This document shows positions 36,429-39,300 of a stretch of 39,300 bases of DNA, in pieces. The position numbers and the translations under genes are program-made. Positions within the stretch are counted from its first letter, which is position 1; each line of letters begins with the position of its first letter. The notes beneath the pieces were generated by a model. It was not told the DNA's origin. It was given only the letters and a program-made list of their open reading frames with translations, and did not search any database. The stretch is from Acidobacteriota bacterium (lineage in GTDB: Bacteria; Acidobacteriota; Terriglobia; Terriglobales; Acidobacteriaceae), in assembly GCA_003225555.1 (NCBI GenBank), contig QIAM01000075.1, positions 1 through 39,300 of the forward strand, read 5' to 3'.

Positions 36429-36528
36429 TTGTGCTCCGCTTTGTGCTCCAAGAGTCACGCTTCACCCGCATCTATGTGTTCATTGGTAGCCGCCAAACGC
36501 TGTCCCTTTTTGCCACACTGGTGCCACA
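36429..36528 (+). repeat. Short direct repeats next to right attachment site
   Basis: Two copies of ttgtgctcc (36429-36437 and 36441-36449, 12-bp period) and two copies of tgccaca (36511-36517 and 36522-36528, 11-bp period) lie 95-195 bp beyond the tRNA fragment. The tgccaca motif is the complement of the ttgtggca core of the repeats beside the left site. These may be recombinase arm sites; weak evidence. The rest of 36335-36676 shows no gene. Confidence 0.3.
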
Positions 36529-36676
36529 TTAATGGCGCGGCGCCGCGTGAACAGAAGTAAGTCCGAAGTCAGCCTAAGGTCAATTAACTGAACCGGCTAC
36601 TTCGGTTGAAGAGAAGAAATCTCAACCCCGCAATTGCGTTTAGAAGCCCTTACACACGCGCCGCTGCATGGTCGGG

Positions 36677-36889
36677 CTAATCGCTCGTAAGAAACTGCAC
36701 GAAATCATTGAAGCGGACCCTACTCCAGTTAATGTTCCTGCTGGGGAAGCGCGACGACAGAAGCTTGTGGACAACGTGGCGATGAAGGTTGCGAGTGGAG
36801 CGTGACAGACCACGCGTCGTTAGCAGATAGGCATCGTACTGGGACTCAACATCTGAAACGGACAAAACATTCTTGCTTGGACTACGCAT
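36677..36889 (-). pseudogene. Tyrosine recombinase N-terminal remnant
   Basis: 70 codons from ATG 36889, which has aggag eight bases upstream. The product matches the N-terminal core-binding (SAM-like) domain of Xer/phage-type recombinases: 'YDAYLLTTRGLSRSTRNLHR' followed by 'INWSRVRFNDFVQFL'. It ends at a stop at 36677 and no catalytic domain follows in any frame that I can see. It is of a different subtype from the integrase C-terminus at 16358, so the two are not halves of one gene. A 5-bp hairpin with an outer ctcc/ggag pair (36897-36924) covers its ribosome-binding site. Confidence 0.6.
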
Positions 36890-37353
36890 GCATTTTCTCC
36901 TTCCGGCTTTTTGCCGGTGCGGAGAAGTGTGCACGCACTATGTTAATCACTACGACGCCACGACGCGGTGTTCATGCCGGTGTTGAGCAGCTTTGGAAGG
37001 TCCCGGTTACATAGTCCGATTGGTGACATTAAGCTTCGGCAACATCATGCTTATCGCACGTCAGAGAGCAGTGACATAGTGCTATACCTCGCTGGAGTCA
37101 ATGGACATGCGGTCTTGCGCAGTGTTGGAAGCAAGCGATGGAGCGTACCACATTTTCTGAGGACAATTCAGTACTTTTCGAATACGGAGTTCGCTTCTTA
37201 GCAACTTGATACTAACTGTGCGAGCCGTGAAGGCCTATGCCGCCGGAAAGAGCGGAATTACTTCTTGTTTGCCGACAACTCGCCCAGAACCTCATCTTTG
37301 CTTTCCACACATCCGTGGCAGCCGACCGAGTTGCGCTCGATCAACGAAAAGAG
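36890..37353. other. Non-coding stretch right of the island
   Basis: 464 bp between the recombinase remnant and the end of the TPR gene. Short open frames exist on the plus strand (for example 36968-37201), but none has a start signal or recognisable similarity. Probably decayed mobile-element or intergenic DNA. Confidence 0.4.
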
Positions 37354-38982
37354 CTAAAAGTCTTCCAGGCGGAGCTTGAAATCGGCATTCTTCCACGCTT
37401 CTTCGAACTGCCTTTGTACCCAGCCTGCGTCGACCGTCTTGTGTTGACTCGCTAAGTTCTGCCACAGGCCAAAAAGTCCTCGTGGGTTGCGCGGGTTATG
37501 CTGCAGATCTTCGCGGAACACGGCCTCAGCTTCGGCCGTCCGGCCACCCCGCAACAGAGCTGCACCCAGCGATTCCCGCACAGGATAGTCCCACGGAGGA
37601 GGGTCTTCGTAGGTAAGCGCATCCTGAAGAGTGACGGCCTTCTCCCAGAGTGAGATCGCTTTGCCGGTATCCGTCGCAAGGCGGGCTGCGAGAACGGCCG
37701 CCGCGACCTCGATGATCTTGCCTGGAGGATTCGAGAAGAACTCCGTGGTCGCGCGCACGGCCGGTCTGGACTTCTCGAATGCCTCTTGCTCATCCAGCGC
37801 GGCCTTGCGGTCGCCCTTCGCCACCAATGCCACGGCTTGCGCGTAATGCCACAGGGCGATACTCATCCCCATGCGGGGATCAGGCTTGGGGTAGTGCAGA
37901 ACCTCCTCCCAGCGCTGAAACCGCAGTAACACCAGAAATGGATTCGGCAAATAACCGTCCACCATGCCAGGCATGTCCGCGTAAGCCGGGAGCACATGCT
38001 GCGCCAAAAGGTCAGCCGCCTTTTTGGCTTCTTCGAAGCGGCCAAGTTCGGTGTAGGAACGGGCGATAAGGTGCATATTGTGGGCGTAATAGGCCTCCGA
38101 GTAGACACTGTTGTCGACCCCCGTGAGTTGAATGTAGTTGCGGTCGGCCTCTACGGCGCTCTCGTTGACGCGGGCGGCCATCTCGTAGTCGCCAAGATTA
38201 AAAAAGATATGCGATGGCATGTGGACCAAATGCCCAAGTCCCGGCGCGACCTGCCCTAACCGGTAGGCGCTGCCCAGCGCCAACTCCGGATGAGCGATGT
38301 CCAAAATGTGGATATAAAGATGATTCACCAAGGGATGGTCCGGATCTCGCCTTAGTACGTCTTCGATTTCACGGATCGTATCATTGGTTCCTTCCACGGG
38401 CATGTCGTCGTGAAACCATTCATAACGATGCAGCATCATTCGGGCTTCGAGGTGAAACGCCGTTGCATCTAGATCGTCGGGAAACCGTTGGGCGAGTTCG
38501 CCCATCGCATTCGCATAAGCCGTATCCAACTTCTGCCCGTCCGCCTTTTCGTCCTTCGAACATCTGTGCGCCAGCGCGCGTATGTACAATTGCTCCTCTT
38601 CGGAAGCGTTTGCGCTCAAAGCAATCGCTTCCTGGATGGCTGCGTATGCTTTAGAGGGCTGGACATCCATGTCGCCGTCCATGTTCATGTGCCGCCCATA
38701 CGCCAAGGACATTCCCCAGTGTGGCATTGCCGCTTGTGGATCCAACTGCGCTGCGCGGCGAAACGAGCGCACGGCTTCGGCCCGATTGAAACCGAACACC
38801 AAGTTTAGACCCTGATCGAAGTATTTCTGGGCTTCCGGGTTCGTCGTGGAGATGGGATGCTGATGATGTCCAAGACCCGGCAGCAGCACGACCGGCCGTG
38901 AGTCCGGTCGAGGGTGAAGGTCCTGGGCAAAAATAGACGTGCCGGTGAACACCAGAATTGCAACACCCAGTATCGACTTCAT
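37354..38982 (-). CDS. Secreted TPR-repeat protein
   Basis: 542 residues; AGGAGG lies seven bases before the ATG at 38982. Signal peptide ~1-19 ('ILGVAILVFTGTSIFAQ'). The mature part begins with 'GLGHHQHPISTTNPEAQKYF' and TPR-like helices ('GLNLVFGFNRAEAVRSFRRA', 'YAHNMHLIARSYTELGRFEE', 'LGAALLRGGRTAEAEAVFRE'). The 'HHPIxTxNPEAQxYFDQGL..VYGFNH..EAxRSF' opening is shared by a widespread family of uncharacterised bacterial periplasmic TPR proteins. Several conserved His ('HMPSHIFFNLGDY') might bind metal; function unknown. It stands alone outside the island. Confidence 0.9.
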   Translation of the reverse strand: MKSILGVAILVFTGTSIFAQDLHPRPDSRPVVLLPGLGHHQHPISTTNPEAQKYFDQGLNLVFGFNRAEAVRSFRRAAQLDPQAAMPHWGMSLAYGRHMNMDGDMDVQPSKAYAAIQEAIALSANASEEEQLYIRALAHRCSKDEKADGQKLDTAYANAMGELAQRFPDDLDATAFHLEARMMLHRYEWFHDDMPVEGTNDTIREIEDVLRRDPDHPLVNHLYIHILDIAHPELALGSAYRLGQVAPGLGHLVHMPSHIFFNLGDYEMAARVNESAVEADRNYIQLTGVDNSVYSEAYYAHNMHLIARSYTELGRFEEAKKAADLLAQHVLPAYADMPGMVDGYLPNPFLVLLRFQRWEEVLHYPKPDPRMGMSIALWHYAQAVALVAKGDRKAALDEQEAFEKSRPAVRATTEFFSNPPGKIIEVAAAVLAARLATDTGKAISLWEKAVTLQDALTYEDPPPWDYPVRESLGAALLRGGRTAEAEAVFREDLQHNPRNPRGLFGLWQNLASQHKTVDAGWVQRQFEEAWKNADFKLRLEDF

Positions 38983-39123
38983 TGGAGACCTCCTTCCCCC
39001 AGCTTTTTGCTCCTAGGAACGCCCGCATCGGCGTCCGGTCGCCATGCTACGCCAACAGTCCGCTTGTGGGAAAGCTAGAAAGCCCATGGCGCTTGCGACC
39101 GATTGCGAGCGGATGACGTTAGT

Positions 39124-39193
39124 GCTGTATCGGAAGCGAACGGCACGACGGTTCCGGTTAGCCTCGACCTTGGGAGTTCGCTTTCGATACAGC
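39124..39193. repeat. 18-bp inverted repeat with 34-bp loop
   Basis: The arm gctgtatcggaagcgaac (39124-39141) pairs with gttcgctttcgatacagc (39176-39193), with one mismatch. It lies in 318 bp (38983-39300) that shows no gene, upstream of the TPR protein. It could be the ends of a small non-autonomous element, a binding site or an RNA structure; no T-run follows, so a simple terminator is unlikely. Confidence 0.5.
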
Positions 39194-39300
39194 CGTCAGA
39201 AGGAAGCCGCTCGCGGGTGCGGCGGACGCGGGGTGCTATGGGAATTCAATCGATTTCTGCCTGAAAAGCCTTGCCAGATGGGGACTTTGGCCAAAACGAT

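Noticed and set aside
36897..36924. Hairpin over the recombinase remnant's ribosome-binding site as a riboregulator
   Set aside because: Only a 5-bp stem plus a 4-bp outer pair; could arise by chance and the gene is truncated.

Overview
The window looks like chromosomal DNA of an acidobacterium (Acidobacteriota; inferred from gene types, not from a marker gene). The base composition is moderately GC-rich. It carries a very large TonB-dependent receptor with an N-terminal carboxypeptidase-regulatory domain, a TIGR02999-type ECF sigma factor overlapping a Ser/Thr kinase-ATPase-TPR gene, a CRTAC1-type FG-GAP/UnbV protein, several secreted TPR proteins, and a HlyD/FtsX/TolC efflux operon. This combination is typical of that phylum. 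No rRNA, complete tRNA or CRISPR array was seen.

Left part (1-16.2 kb). A 5'-truncated secreted Ig-like/GH-A glycosidase faces a small secreted cupredoxin. Next come an ECF sigma factor and an overlapping kinase-STAND ATPase-TPR gene (a probable phospho-signalling pair), a divergent DUF4242/OsmC pair, and a phosphonatase-like HAD hydrolase. A five-gene minus-strand efflux operon follows: three HlyD adaptors, one MacB/FtsX-type permease and one TolC-like protein, with no ABC ATPase gene.

Middle part (16.36-36.33 kb). A 62-bp perfect direct repeat, the 3' end of a tRNA-Ser(GCU) gene from anticodon loop to encoded CCA, occurs at 16664-16725 and 36273-36334. The repeats frame about 19.6 kb that I interpret as an integrated genomic island. 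Its left edge is debris: a frameshifted tyrosine integrase C-terminus just outside the repeat, then an IS3-family transposase C-terminus, an inverted fragment of a GH3 gene and a cupin fragment. The island then holds two gene groups. The first is FG-GAP/UnbV protein, TPR protein and GH39-like glycosidase on the plus strand, facing a TonB-dependent receptor on the minus strand. The second is a plus-strand series: small secreted protein, DegT-type aminotransferase, DUF4432 aldose-epimerase-like protein (C-terminus damaged), PIG-L deacetylase, two tandem neutral-ceramidase-like hydrolases and a GH3-family protein with substituted active-site residues.

Right part (36.3-39.3 kb). A truncated tyrosine-recombinase N-terminus, about 460 bp without a recognisable gene, a secreted 542-residue TPR protein and a terminal non-coding stretch with an 18-bp inverted repeat.

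Working picture: the island looks like a mobile, mostly secreted or cell-envelope glycoconjugate-processing module with its own outer-membrane receptor. Substrates are not identifiable from sequence. The most notable points are the island boundaries, the GH3 protein with altered catalytic residues next to two ceramidase-like enzymes, the sigma factor that has lost its acidic region 2 motif beside a kinase, and the three-adaptor efflux operon lacking an ATPase.
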